Shown in pieces: positions 56,517 to 64,000 of a DNA stretch of 64,000 nucleotides. The number at the start of each line of letters is the position of its first letter. The stretch's first letter is position 1. This DNA comes from Exiguobacterium mexicanum. GTDB lineage: Bacteria > Bacillota > Bacilli > Exiguobacteriales > Exiguobacteriaceae. The notes under the pieces were generated by a model, which worked only from the letters and a program-made list of their open reading frames with translations, was not told the origin of the DNA and ran no database searches. The position numbers and the translations under genes are program-made. The stretch is taken from the NCBI RefSeq assembly GCF_005960665.1, contig NZ_CP040676.1, positions 1,560,501-1,624,500 on the forward strand, read 5' to 3'.

Positions 56517-57082
56517 GCCTGTTCCTCCTCACCGCGACGATAAATCGTGAAGTCTCCGCTAAAGACACACTCTTCGCCGACATAACTATCCACTGTGACG
56601 TCCGTTCTTCCGTCCCGACGCAGTTTGATCACACGAGCCTTGGCAACGACTCGCTCTCCAAGATGGACTTGGCGACTGAAGCGGATTTCCGCTTTAGTGG
56701 TCAACGCCAATTCATCATTGATGAGCGCCACCGCTAACGAGTTGGCCTGGGCGAACAATACATGTCCCCGGGCGATCTCGTTGCGGCTAAAGACGTGTTC
56801 TCTCTCAATGTCGAGAACCGAGATGGCCGATTCATCGAGCTTCAAGTCAATCATATCACCGATGACCTCGCTCATGGCGAGCGACTTCACTTCATCGAGG
56901 TGTTCTGAAGCAACATGCTTAATCCGTTCTCTCACTTCCGGAATTTTCAACTCCATCCGATCGAGACGAATCGTTTGAATACTGACGGCGAACTGCTTCG
57001 ACAGCTCTTCGTCTTTGATGAACGGGTTACGATCAATCGTTTCTTGCAATAAGCGTTGCCGCTCTTTCTTAGGTACCCGCAT
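56513..57082 (-). CDS. fapR: Fatty acid and phospholipid biosynthesis repressor FapR
   Basis: Represses the fap regulon until malonyl-CoA binds. The 189 residues have an N-terminal DeoR-like helix-turn-helix ([20 protein letters not shown], about 25-50), a linker helix and a hot-dog effector domain (about 75-185) with [20 protein letters not shown]. First gene of the cluster; its own promoter carries a FapR operator, so it should be autoregulated. Confidence 0.97.
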   Translation of the reverse strand: MRVPKKERQRLLQETIDRNPFIKDEELSKQFAVSIQTIRLDRMELKIPEVRERIKHVASEHLDEVKSLAMSEVIGDMIDLKLDESAISVLDIEREHVFSRNEIARGHVLFAQANSLAVALINDELALTTKAEIRFSRQVHLGERVVAKARVIKLRRDGRTDVTVDSYVGEECVFSGDFTIYRRGEEEQA

Positions 57083-57113
57083 TCAGTTCCCTCCTAAACT
57101 CTATGCTAAAGAA

Positions 57114-57132
57114 CTTAATACCTGGTACTAAT
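57114..57132. promoter_or_regulatory. FapR operator over the fapR-plsX-fabD-fabG transcription start
   Basis: Minus-strand ATTAGTACCAGGTATTAAG resembles the B. subtilis FapR site ATTAGTACCTGATACTAAT, differing at four or five of 19 positions with the TAGTACC half intact. It begins three bases downstream of the -10, so bound FapR would block initiation. Confidence 0.85.
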
Positions 57133-57135
57133 AGC

Positions 57136-57164
57136 AGTATATATTCTTTAGATTGTATTTTCAA
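57136..57164 (-). promoter_or_regulatory. Sigma-A promoter of the fapR operon
   Basis: Minus-strand TTGAAA (57159-57164), 17-base spacer, TATACT (57136-57141). The -35 lies just outside the recG stop; no terminator separates recG, so some read-through may occur. Confidence 0.85.
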
Positions 57165-57174
57165 GTGTTGTTTC

Positions 57175-59205
57175 TCATTCCAAGCGGCTCCCGACGAGTA
57201 AGTCGAGTCGCTTCAAGTATTGACGGAGCGGCGCATACGTCGCTTCATTCCAAAACGCCTCGCTGCCGAGCAGACGAACCGCGTCTTGCATCGCTACCTC
57301 CATCACTTTTAAATCAAGTACGGGATCGGCGACGCGGAAGCTCGGAAGACCGCTTTGGGCCGTCCCAAAGAAATCACCGGCCCCGCGCAATTCCAAGTCT
57401 TTCTCGGCCAAGACGAATCCATCGTTCGTCTCCGTCATCGTCTTCAAACGAAGTTTGCCGACATCGGACTTCGGGTCCCCTACCAATATACAATAAGATT
57501 GGTCGGCGCCTCGACCGACGCGTCCGCGCAACTGGTGTAGTTGCGCCAAGCCGAACCGCTCCGCATCATGGATGATGATCAGCGAGGCGTTCGGGACGTT
57601 CACGCCGACCTCGACAACCGTCGTCGAGACGAGGATTTGGAGGGCATTGCTGGCGAACGCCTTCATCACGTCATCTTTCTCGGTGCTCGACAGTTTTCCA
57701 TGCATGAGACCGACCGCATAGTTTGGGAAACGTTCCCGCAACACTTCGTAGAGCGCAGTCGCACTCTCGACCTCGAGCGTGTCCGATTCCTCGATGAGCG
57801 GGGCAATCACGTAAGCTTGGCGTCCAAGCGTCAGTTCACGGTCGACCATCGCGTGGACCCGGTCGATTTGGTCGGTCTTGGCCCAATACGTCTCGATCGG
57901 TTTCCGGCCGGCCGGCATCTCATCGATCGTCGAAACGTCCATCTCGCCGAAAGCACTGATGGCGAGCGTCCGTGGAATCGGTGTCGCCGTCATATAGAGC
58001 ACGTCGGCGAGCTCCGCCTTGTCACGGAGCATCTTGCGCTGTTCGACTCCGAACCGGTGTTGCTCGTCGGTGATGGCTAAATGTAGGCGCGAGAACTCGA
58101 CCGGCCCTTGGATCAAGGCGTGCGTCCCGACGATGATATCGACGTCCCCCGCTTTGATGGCCTGAAGCAACTCAGTACGGGCCTTGCCTTTGACCGAACT
58201 CGTCAATAAACCGACTCGAATCCCATACGGCTCAAACAGCGCTTGAAGCGAGGCGAGATGCTGTTCAGCCAAAATTTCGGTCGGGACCATGAGCGCCCCT
58301 TGATAGCCGGCGCTCACCGTCGCATACAAGGCGATCGCGGCAACGACTGTCTTTCCGCTCCCGACATCCCCTTGTAGCAACCGATTCATTCGTTCTGGCA
58401 CTTCTAAATCCCCGACGATTTCCCGGATGACACGCGTCTGCGCCCCGGTCAACGGAAATGCAAGTTGTTTGACGAATTCGTTCAATTGAGGCTTATCGAG
58501 CGTGAGGGCACGGCCTTTACCCGACCGTTCCATCTTCCGGAACGCCTGAAGCTTCAATTGATAGAGCAGACATTCTTCATAGACGTAACTGCGGCGTGCC
58601 TGTTTGTACGTCTCGACCGAATCAGGGAAATGCATCCCTTTTAACATCGCCTCCCGATCCTCGAGACGATAGCGTTGCCGAATCAATTCCGGCAGGCGGT
58701 CCTCGAACGAGGTCGTCTGTTCAAACGCAAGCTTGACGATCCGGCTGAAGTTCTTCTGGGTCAACCCGGCCCGAAGCGAATAAATCGGTTGCAGCCCGTC
58801 CGACAGTTCACCGAACTCGAGGTCGGTCGCGCTGATTGTCATCCGGTTCATGTCCCATTTCCCTTTGACCGTCACGGTGGCGCCGAGCGTGAGCTTGTCT
58901 TTATAGAACGCCCGGTTGAACATCGTCACGTGGACGACGTAGCGTTCCTCGAGCAATAGCCGAAATTGGAGCCGGTTCTTGCCTTTACTGTAATAACGGA
59001 CGAGCGGTTCCGCTTGGACGGTACCGCTCCATTTGACGAGGTCGCCGTGGATGGCCGTCGTTACCGTGCCGCTATTATAATTTTCATAACGAAACGGAAC
59101 GTGCTCCAGCACGTCCTCGATTCGTTCGAGACCCATCGTCTCTAATTTTTTGGCCATCTCTGGCCCGACCCCTTTGAGCGTCGTCAGCGCCTCACTTCTC
59201 GACAT
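57175..59205 (-). CDS. recG: ATP-dependent DNA helicase RecG
   Basis: Remodels stalled forks and branched DNA. The 676 residues from the ATG at 59205 comprise a wedge/OB domain (about 50-150), a helicase core with Walker A GDVGSGKT (279-286), the DEQH box in LAITDEQHRFGVEQR, TATPIPRTLA, and a C-terminal helicase domain with QLRGRVGRGADQSYC. The start overlaps sdaAA by 14 bases; an upstream 21-residue extension lies within sdaAA and is not expected. Confidence 0.97.
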   Translation of the reverse strand: MSRSEALTTLKGVGPEMAKKLETMGLERIEDVLEHVPFRYENYNSGTVTTAIHGDLVKWSGTVQAEPLVRYYSKGKNRLQFRLLLEERYVVHVTMFNRAFYKDKLTLGATVTVKGKWDMNRMTISATDLEFGELSDGLQPIYSLRAGLTQKNFSRIVKLAFEQTTSFEDRLPELIRQRYRLEDREAMLKGMHFPDSVETYKQARRSYVYEECLLYQLKLQAFRKMERSGKGRALTLDKPQLNEFVKQLAFPLTGAQTRVIREIVGDLEVPERMNRLLQGDVGSGKTVVAAIALYATVSAGYQGALMVPTEILAEQHLASLQALFEPYGIRVGLLTSSVKGKARTELLQAIKAGDVDIIVGTHALIQGPVEFSRLHLAITDEQHRFGVEQRKMLRDKAELADVLYMTATPIPRTLAISAFGEMDVSTIDEMPAGRKPIETYWAKTDQIDRVHAMVDRELTLGRQAYVIAPLIEESDTLEVESATALYEVLRERFPNYAVGLMHGKLSSTEKDDVMKAFASNALQILVSTTVVEVGVNVPNASLIIIHDAERFGLAQLHQLRGRVGRGADQSYCILVGDPKSDVGKLRLKTMTETNDGFVLAEKDLELRGAGDFFGTAQSGLPSFRVADPVLDLKVMEVAMQDAVRLLGSEAFWNEATYAPLRQYLKRLDLLVGSRLE

Positions 59206-60079
59206 TTTCTTTCTCTCCAAAGATGTTTCGTTCGAGACGGCGGGCCGTCGGCGTATTGGCAAGTCCACCGCGGGCTGTCTCTTTCAAAGCGGTCGGCATC
59301 ATCTGGCCGATCTCATGCATCGCCGAGATGACCTCGTCACAAGGGATGCGAGACGTGATACCAGCGAGGGCCATATCGGCCGCGACAATCGCGTTCGCTC
59401 CACCCATGGCGTTCCGTTTGACACACGGCACTTCGACGAGACCCGCCACCGGGTCACAGACGAGACCGAGCATGTTTTTCAAGGCGATCGCAAACGCCGT
59501 CGCCGATTGTTCCGGCGTCCCACCGGCTGCTTCGACGATGGCCGCCGCGGCCATTCCGGTCGCCGAACCGACTTCCGCCTGACAACCACCGGCCGCCCCT
59601 GAAATCGAGGCGTTGTTGGCTACGACGAACCCGAACGCACCAGACGTGAACAAGTAGCGGACCATCGCGTCACGGTCCATTTTCAGACGCTCTTTGACCG
59701 CAAACAACGTACCCGGTACGACACCGGCGCTGCCGGCCGTCGGGGTCGCACAGATGCGTCCCATCGCCGCGTTGACTTCATTCGTCCCGATCGCTTTGGC
59801 GACCGCGTCTAAAATCAAATCCCCAGCGAGCGACTTGCCAGAGCGGATATAGTCGGTCATGAGCACGGCGTCATTCCCCGTCAACCCCGTCACAGACGTC
59901 ACGCCTTCGAGTGCCCGCGCAACCGCTTCTTCCATCACCTCGAGGTTGCGTTCCATCATGCCGACGACGTCTTCACGCGTCGAGCGTCTGACGTGCACTT
60001 CTTGCTCGATCATCACTTCTGAGATCGGAATCCCTCGTTCCGTTGCCGTTCTGACTAATTCTTCTACTGATTTAAACAT
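59192..60079 (-). CDS. sdaAA: L-serine dehydratase, alpha subunit
   Basis: Iron-sulfur enzyme subunit that converts serine to pyruvate and ammonia. The 295 residues include the conserved cysteine-bearing stretches GRICATPTAGSAGVVPGTL, GCQAEVGSATGMAAAAI and LVCDPVAGLVEVPCVKRNA, likely cluster ligands. It follows sdaAB by 12 bases and is coupled to recG. Confidence 0.96.
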   Translation of the reverse strand: MFKSVEELVRTATERGIPISEVMIEQEVHVRRSTREDVVGMMERNLEVMEEAVARALEGVTSVTGLTGNDAVLMTDYIRSGKSLAGDLILDAVAKAIGTNEVNAAMGRICATPTAGSAGVVPGTLFAVKERLKMDRDAMVRYLFTSGAFGFVVANNASISGAAGGCQAEVGSATGMAAAAIVEAAGGTPEQSATAFAIALKNMLGLVCDPVAGLVEVPCVKRNAMGGANAIVAADMALAGITSRIPCDEVISAMHEIGQMMPTALKETARGGLANTPTARRLERNIFGEKENVEK

Positions 60080-60091
60080 ATTGGTGTCTCC

Positions 60092-60754
60092 TTATTCCCC
60101 AAAGATGGCTACCCGCTCGATTTGAGGTAACCGCTCGATTTCCGCTAACACGTCTTTTGACAAATGATCATCAATCTCGATCGCCATGAGCGCTTGCTTG
60201 CCTTTCTCATGACGGCTCACTTCCATGTGCCCAATATTCAACTCATGCCGGGCCAAAATACCCGTCACGGCCGCGATCGCCCCGAAGCGATCGTGGTGCA
60301 AGACGACGAGTGCCGGCCCGCCGCCCGACAATTTGAGCGGGAATCCGTTCAACTCGGTGATCTCAATCGTCCCGCCGCCGATTGAAATCCCGACGATTTC
60401 AAACGTACCGTCCTCGTCTTCTAGCCGGACGCGGGCCGTGTTCGGATGGTCCGTCAGCGCATCGCTCGTCTCAAAGACGACCTCGATGCCGCGCTCTTTC
60501 GCGATATCGAGCGCTTGCGGGATGCGCAAATCAAACGTATCGAAGCCCATGATCCCACCGACGATGGCCACATCGGTACCGTGCCCCCGATACGTATCGG
60601 CGAACGACCCATAAAACGTGATGTGTGCGAGTAGTGGCGTTCGCCCGAACAACTTCCCAGCCATGAGGCCGATGCGCGCGGCTCCGGCCGTATGCGAACT
60701 CGATGGACCGACCATGACCGGTCCGATGATATCAAACACACTGCGATATTTCAT
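60092..60754 (-). CDS. sdaAB: L-serine dehydratase, beta subunit
   Basis: Partner of the alpha subunit. The 220 residues from the ATG at 60754 after AAGGGGGAAA have the substrate-loop SSSHTAGAARIGLMAGKLF and a C-terminal ACT domain (about 145-215) with VTGILARHELNIGHMEVSRH. The in-frame extension upstream starts inside the ribosome site. First gene of sdaAB-sdaAA-recG. Confidence 0.95.
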   Translation of the reverse strand: MKYRSVFDIIGPVMVGPSSSHTAGAARIGLMAGKLFGRTPLLAHITFYGSFADTYRGHGTDVAIVGGIMGFDTFDLRIPQALDIAKERGIEVVFETSDALTDHPNTARVRLEDEDGTFEIVGISIGGGTIEITELNGFPLKLSGGGPALVVLHHDRFGAIAAVTGILARHELNIGHMEVSRHEKGKQALMAIEIDDHLSKDVLAEIERLPQIERVAIFGE

Positions 60755-60770
60755 CGCATTTCCCCCTTTC

Positions 60771-60805
60771 AAAAAAACCCTACCTTCATTATACAGAAGG
60801 TAGGG
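60771..60805 (-). terminator. Intrinsic terminator of yloU-fakA
   Basis: CCCTACCTTC pairs perfectly with GAAGGTAGGG over an eight-base loop, followed on the minus strand by seven T residues. The loop contains TATAAT on the minus strand. Confidence 0.92.
60788..60793 (-). promoter_or_regulatory. Possible sdaAB -10 element inside the fakA terminator loop
   Basis: Minus-strand TATAAT sits exactly in the terminator loop, about 34 bases before the sdaAB start. No recognisable -35 at 16-18 bases was found, so it may be fortuitous, but no other promoter fits the 63-base gap. Confidence 0.35.
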
Positions 60806-60817
60806 CTGAGTTACAGC

Positions 60818-62500
60818 TTATTCCACACTAAAAATGTAGGAGTAGAGCGGTTGTTTCCCGTCATGAACCTCGATTTCAATCTCGTCGTTCTTCGACTCGA
60901 TGTACGCCGAGAGTGCCTCCACGTCTTCTGCTGACGAACCTTCGCCCGTCAAGATCGTGATGATCTCATCGTCGGCATCCACGAGGGCGTCGACTAATTT
61001 CTTCGCCGCTTCGAGGCTCGAGGCCGATGAGGCGACGATTTTCTTCTCGGCGATCGCCATGTGGTCGTCTTTACGAATCTCGACGCCGTCGATACTCGTA
61101 TCACGAACCGCATACGTCACTTGACCAGACTTGACGGTACTAGCCGCCGTCTTCATGACGCTTTCGTTCGTCTCGACATCGGCTTCCGGGTTGAACGCGA
61201 TCGCTGCCGCAAGTCCTTGTGGCACCGTCTTCGTCGGAATGACCGAGACGCCGCAAGGTGCGACCGAAGCCGCTTGTTCGGCAGCCATGATGATGTTCGA
61301 GTTGTTCGGGAAGATGAAGACATGATCCGCGTTGGCCGCTTCAATCGCCTTGACGATATCTTCCGTCGACGGGTTCATCGTCTGACCGCCTTCGATGACG
61401 TGAGCCGCACCGAGTGAACGGAACAAGTCGCTGACACCTTCACCCATCGCGACCGTGACAATCGCATATGGCGCTTTCGCCTTCGGAGCCGTCGGTTGGA
61501 CGCCATGTTGGTTCGCGCCGTGTTCTTCTTCTAAAATGGTCGAGTGCTGTTGACGCATGTTCTCGATTTTGACAGCGACGAGTTCACCGTAACGCTGTCC
61601 TTTCGTGATGACGTCGCCTGGCGTCTCGACGTGAACGTGAACTTTAAGCAACTCTTCATCTGCGACGACGAGGAGTGAGTCCCCGAGTTCAGACAGTTCG
61701 TTGCGGAACGCATCCTCGTTGAACGGGGCATCCTTCAACTTCGCGTCTTGGAAACGAACCATGATTTCCGTGCAATAACCAAACTCGATGTCTTCGGTCG
61801 ACATGAATCCTTGCGCGGCGTGGGCATGATGTTCGGCTTCGATGAGCGCATCCATGACCGGTGCATGTGGCTTCTCGAGCTCTTTTCCTTCAAGGCTCGC
61901 AAGGAACCCTTCATAAATAACGAGCAAGCCTTGGCCGCCCGAATCGACGACGCCAACTTCTTTCAAGACCGGCAATAAGTCCGGCGTCCGCTCGAGTGAA
62001 GCTTTCGCTTCCACGATCACACGTTCCATGAACTCGTTGAAGTCGCTCGTCGACTCTGAAGCACGGAGCGCTTCGTCGGCCGCTTCACGAGCAACCGTCA
62101 AAATCGTTCCTTCAACCGGTTTCATAACCGCCTTGTATGCCGTGTCGACACCACGTTTCAATGCCTCAGCGAAATCGACTGTCGACACTTCGGTCTTTCC
62201 TTCGATCGCTTTACCGAAGCCACGGAACAATTGGCTTAAAATAACACCGGAGTTCCCGCGTGCCCCCATCAAGAGACCACGTGCAAACTTCGATGAGACG
62301 TCAGCGATATTTGCCGTGTTGAGTGCGGCCACTTCCTTCGCACCCGATGTCATCGTCAAATTCATGTTCGTCCCCGTGTCGCCATCCGGCACCGGGAAGA
62401 CGTTAAGCGAATCTACATAATCCGCATTCTGGCTCAAGTTGGCTGCACCGTTCGCGACCATGTTCGCGAACACCAATCCATCTAAACGTTTTAAACCCAC
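60818..62500 (-). CDS. fakA: Fatty acid kinase catalytic subunit FakA (YloV, DAK2-domain protein)
   Basis: Phosphorylates exogenous fatty acids bound to FakB (DegV) proteins. I choose the GTG at 62500, seven bases after AAGGAGG, giving 560 residues; the further upstream ATG overlaps yloU and sits before that ribosome site. The N-terminal DhaL kinase domain has NVFPVPDGDTGTNMNLTMTS with the metal-binding aspartates and GARGNSGVILSQLFRGF. A middle domain and a C-terminal DegV-like segment (YVFIFPNN-type HVFIFPNNSNIIMAAEQA) follow. Confidence 0.93.
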   Translation of the reverse strand: MGLKRLDGLVFANMVANGAANLSQNADYVDSLNVFPVPDGDTGTNMNLTMTSGAKEVAALNTANIADVSSKFARGLLMGARGNSGVILSQLFRGFGKAIEGKTEVSTVDFAEALKRGVDTAYKAVMKPVEGTILTVAREAADEALRASESTSDFNEFMERVIVEAKASLERTPDLLPVLKEVGVVDSGGQGLLVIYEGFLASLEGKELEKPHAPVMDALIEAEHHAHAAQGFMSTEDIEFGYCTEIMVRFQDAKLKDAPFNEDAFRNELSELGDSLLVVADEELLKVHVHVETPGDVITKGQRYGELVAVKIENMRQQHSTILEEEHGANQHGVQPTAPKAKAPYAIVTVAMGEGVSDLFRSLGAAHVIEGGQTMNPSTEDIVKAIEAANADHVFIFPNNSNIIMAAEQAASVAPCGVSVIPTKTVPQGLAAAIAFNPEADVETNESVMKTAASTVKSGQVTYAVRDTSIDGVEIRKDDHMAIAEKKIVASSASSLEAAKKLVDALVDADDEIITILTGEGSSAEDVEALSAYIESKNDEIEIEVHDGKQPLYSYIFSVE

Positions 62501-62522
62501 ACCAAATCCTCCTTCGTTCTCG

Positions 62523-62885
62523 TCAGTCATTCGTCAGACGAACGCCTTGTACGAATATGTTTACCGACGAAACGTTTAATCCTAAAGTTTCACCGAGCGT
62601 GTATTTTACACGGCTTTGCACGTTGTATGCGACTTCCGACACTTTCGTCCCGTAGCTCACAATGATGTGCATGTCGATATGTACGTCTTCTCCATCTTGA
62701 CGTACGACCACGCCTCGGGCGTAGTTTTCACGCTTCAATAGTTCTGCAATCCCGTCTTTCAATTGAGCTTGAGACGCCATTCCCACAACGCCGAAACATT
62801 CCATCGCCGCACCGCCTGCGAGTGTTGCGACCACGTCGTTCGTGATGTCAATATTGCCATATGTTGTCTTCATTTCAATTGCCAT
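62523..62885 (-). CDS. Asp23/Gls24 family protein YloU
   Basis: A 120-residue Asp23-family protein with GNIDITNDVVATLAGGAAME near the start and VHIDMHIIVSYGTKVSEVAY in the middle. Family members are envelope-stress or membrane-associated scaffold proteins; exact role unknown. It precedes fakA, an arrangement conserved in Bacilli that hints at a lipid or envelope link. Confidence 0.92.
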   Translation of the reverse strand: MAIEMKTTYGNIDITNDVVATLAGGAAMECFGVVGMASQAQLKDGIAELLKRENYARGVVVRQDGEDVHIDMHIIVSYGTKVSEVAYNVQSRVKYTLGETLGLNVSSVNIFVQGVRLTND

Positions 62886-63000
62886 ATGGAGTAGCCTCCT
62901 TCATTCGGAATGATTCCTTCACTACATTCTACAATAAGTACCTAGTTATTAAAAGAACCTGCTCCATAAACTCGGTCAATTGTAGCCGTAACCCTCATTC

Positions 63001-63029
63001 ATTATTAAAATCCTTTCCAGTAATGTCAA
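63001..63029 (-). promoter_or_regulatory. Sigma-A promoter of yloU-fakA
   Basis: Minus-strand consensus TTGACA (63024-63029) with AATAAT at 17 or TAATAA at 16 bases. It lies 115 bases before the yloU start, leaving a leader in which I see no clear structure. Confidence 0.6.
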
Positions 63030-63060
63030 GTTTTTTTCTTGTCATCCTATGATTTTCTAG

Positions 63061-63089
63061 TTGCATCGTGAAAAAACCCGTGCTAATAT
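63061..63089 (+). promoter_or_regulatory. Sigma-A promoter of rpmB
   Basis: TTGCAT (63061-63066), 17-base spacer, TAATAT (63084-63089) with TGC extended -10. Divergent from the yloU promoter with the two -35 elements about 30 bases apart. Confidence 0.78.
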
Positions 63090-63138
63090 AAACGAGTGTC
63101 TATTAGGACGAACCCACATAAAAAAGGAGGGGAAACGC

Positions 63139-63327
63139 ATGGCACGTAAATGCTACGTAACAGGTAAATCACCTAAATCAGGTAACAACCGTTCGCACGC
63201 ACTCAACAAGACAAAACGCACTTGGGGTGTAAACGTACAAAAAGTTCGTATTCTCGTTGACGGTAAACCTAAACGAGTTTGGGTTTCAGCTCGCGCTCTT
63301 AAATCAGGTCTCGTTGAACGCGTATAA
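63139..63327 (+). CDS. rpmB: 50S ribosomal protein L28
   Basis: Large-subunit protein of 62 residues, starting [20 protein letters not shown] after AAAGGAGGGG. The longer upstream frame crosses the promoter and is not coding. Zinc-type cysteine pairs are absent apart from Cys5, so it is the mainly zinc-free form. It is transcribed away from yloU and lies directly before an IS1182-like element. Confidence 0.97.
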   Translation: MARKCYVTGKSPKSGNNRSHALNKTKRTWGVNVQKVRILVDGKPKRVWVSARALKSGLVERV

Positions 63328-63346
63328 TTTTTATACACGAACGAAA

Positions 63347-63366
63347 AAAATCCCAGCGGCATTCGC
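63347..63366 (+). terminator. Truncated rpmB terminator (left arm, loop and part of right arm)
   Basis: AAAAATCCCAGCGGCATTCGC has the form of a terminator left arm (ATCCCAGCG), loop (GCATT) and the first bases of the right arm (CGC). The expected TGGGAT and T-run do not follow; IS sequence begins instead. The missing part should lie beyond the window on the far side of the IS. Confidence 0.65.
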
Positions 63367-63396
63367 GAGGGCACTGAAAAACTTCAAATGATTTTG

Positions 63397-63440
63397 AACA
63401 GATGAGCGTCGTCCCGTTTGGGATGACGCTCATCTGTTTT
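63397..63440 (+). terminator. Terminator hairpin in the left end of the IS1182-like element
   Basis: AACAGATGAGCGTC pairs perfectly with GACGCTCATCTGTT, with an inner CCC/GGG pairing, followed by TTTTCC on the plus strand. It would stop rpmB transcription before the transposase. Confidence 0.8.
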
Positions 63441-63635
63441 CCTTGTCCTTCAGCCGCCCTGTCCGGCACGCCGCTTTCCTGGGGGCGGGCGTCGAGCCGC
63501 ATCGCGACGTCGTCGCTGCTGGGTCTCGCCTTGCCCGCTGATTCCCCGGGAGTCGGCGTGCCCTCGGGCGGCGCTGTACGCGCCCGGCATTCCGGACTAT
63601 ACTGGCAGTAACCAACCCATTTGGAGGCGATCCCG

Positions 63636-64000
63636 ATGATGCCCGACCTGCCGAACATGCCGCCGAGCCCATACGCTGCCCTTTATGACCTGTTGATCCC
63701 GGCCGATGACGAGCTACGGCTCATCCACGACCTCGTCCCGTTCGATTTCATCACCAAGCTGCTCGAGGACACGTATTGCCATGACAACGGTCGGATGGCC
63801 GTCCATCCTGTCCGGATGTTCAAGTACCTGTTCCTGAAGGCGCACTCGAACCTGTCCGACGTCGACCTCGTCAGACGGGCGAAGACCGACCTCGCCTACA
63901 AATATTTTCTGGATCTGGCACCGGAAGATGACGTCATCAATCCTTCCTCGCTCACGAAGTTCCGTCGTCAGCGCATGGCCGACGACGAGCTGCTCGACAA
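63636..64000 (+). CDS. IS1182-family transposase, N-terminal part (cut by window edge)
   Basis: The frame is open from the ATG at 63636 (or the next codon) to the window end, 121 residues. It reads MMPDLPNMPPSPYAALYDLL, then HPVRMFKYLFLKAHSNLSDV and SSLTKFRRQRM, the DUF772-type N-terminal domain of IS1182/IS5-like DDE transposases. A GGAGGCGAT ribosome site lies seven bases upstream. Catalytic residues are outside the window, so activity cannot be judged. Confidence 0.88.
   Translation, partial: MMPDLPNMPPSPYAALYDLLIPADDELRLIHDLVPFDFITKLLEDTYCHDNGRMAVHPVRMFKYLFLKAHSNLSDVDLVRRAKTDLAYKYFLDLAPEDDVINPSSLTKFRRQRMADDELLD

Larger units (their letters stand above)
63367..64000 (+). mobile_element. 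IS1182-like insertion sequence, left part (continues past the window)
   Basis: From about 63367 the sequence no longer resembles a housekeeping intergenic region. It contains a strong hairpin, about 200 bases of GC-rich non-coding sequence (63441-63635) in which I see nothing recognisable, and then an IS1182-type transposase. The left end is inferred from the interruption of the rpmB terminator; terminal repeats and target duplication cannot be checked because the right end is outside. Confidence 0.75.

Noticed and set aside
63430-63672. Minus-strand open frames in the IS1182-like left end
   Set aside because: They are arginine- and alanine-rich, cross the hairpin and have no similarity I can recognise; probably chance frames in GC-rich non-coding DNA.
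1-64000. CRISPR array, prophage, defence island, tRNA or rRNA genes
   Set aside because: No regularly spaced repeats, phage structural genes, defence-type domains or cloverleaf and rRNA sequences were recognised; the window is conserved housekeeping and flagellar genes plus two IS elements.

Overview
The window is a chromosomal segment of a low-GC-type Gram-positive rod (Bacillota, class Bacilli). Gene order follows the Bacillus subtilis rpmB-to-cdsA region almost gene for gene, with protein divergence, roughly 50% GC and an IS repertoire that suggest Exiguobacterium or a close relative (inference). Nearly everything is on the minus strand, so transcription runs from the right edge to the left edge.

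Reading in the direction of transcription: rpmB (plus strand) stands divergent from yloU-fakA. Then follow sdaAB-sdaAA-recG, the phospholipid/fatty-acid cluster fapR-plsX-fabD-fabG-acpP, and rnc. Between rnc and smc lie a plus-strand UPF0435 gene and a complete IS3-family element. After that come smc-ftsY, ylxM-ffh, rpsP-rimM-trmD-rplS, lepB, rbgA-rnhB, a FliK-like/FlhB-like pair, sucCD, dprA, topA-trmFO, and xerC-hslV-hslU-codY. The 24-kb fla/che operon runs from flgB to swrB (about 31 genes). The translation/lipid block rpsB-tsf-pyrH-frr-uppS-cdsA closes the window, with cdsA cut by the left edge. The right edge holds the start of an IS1182-like transposase.

The flagellar block builds the basal body, export gate, rotor, hook and chemotaxis core in one densely overlapping operon ending in sigD, which would switch on late genes. 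CodY lies immediately upstream. Identifiable regulatory sites include a near-consensus CodY box before xerC-hslVU-codY, a FapR operator over the fapR promoter, a cre-like site in the sucCD promoter, several sigma-A promoters and about ten intrinsic terminators.

I see no defence island, CRISPR array, prophage or biosynthetic cluster. The most unusual observations are that both insertion sequences sit inside intrinsic-terminator hairpins and carry their own strong terminator at the upstream end; that HslV lacks the N-terminal serine context of the B. subtilis protein; and that cheB and the ylqC/ylqD pair are absent from their usual slots.
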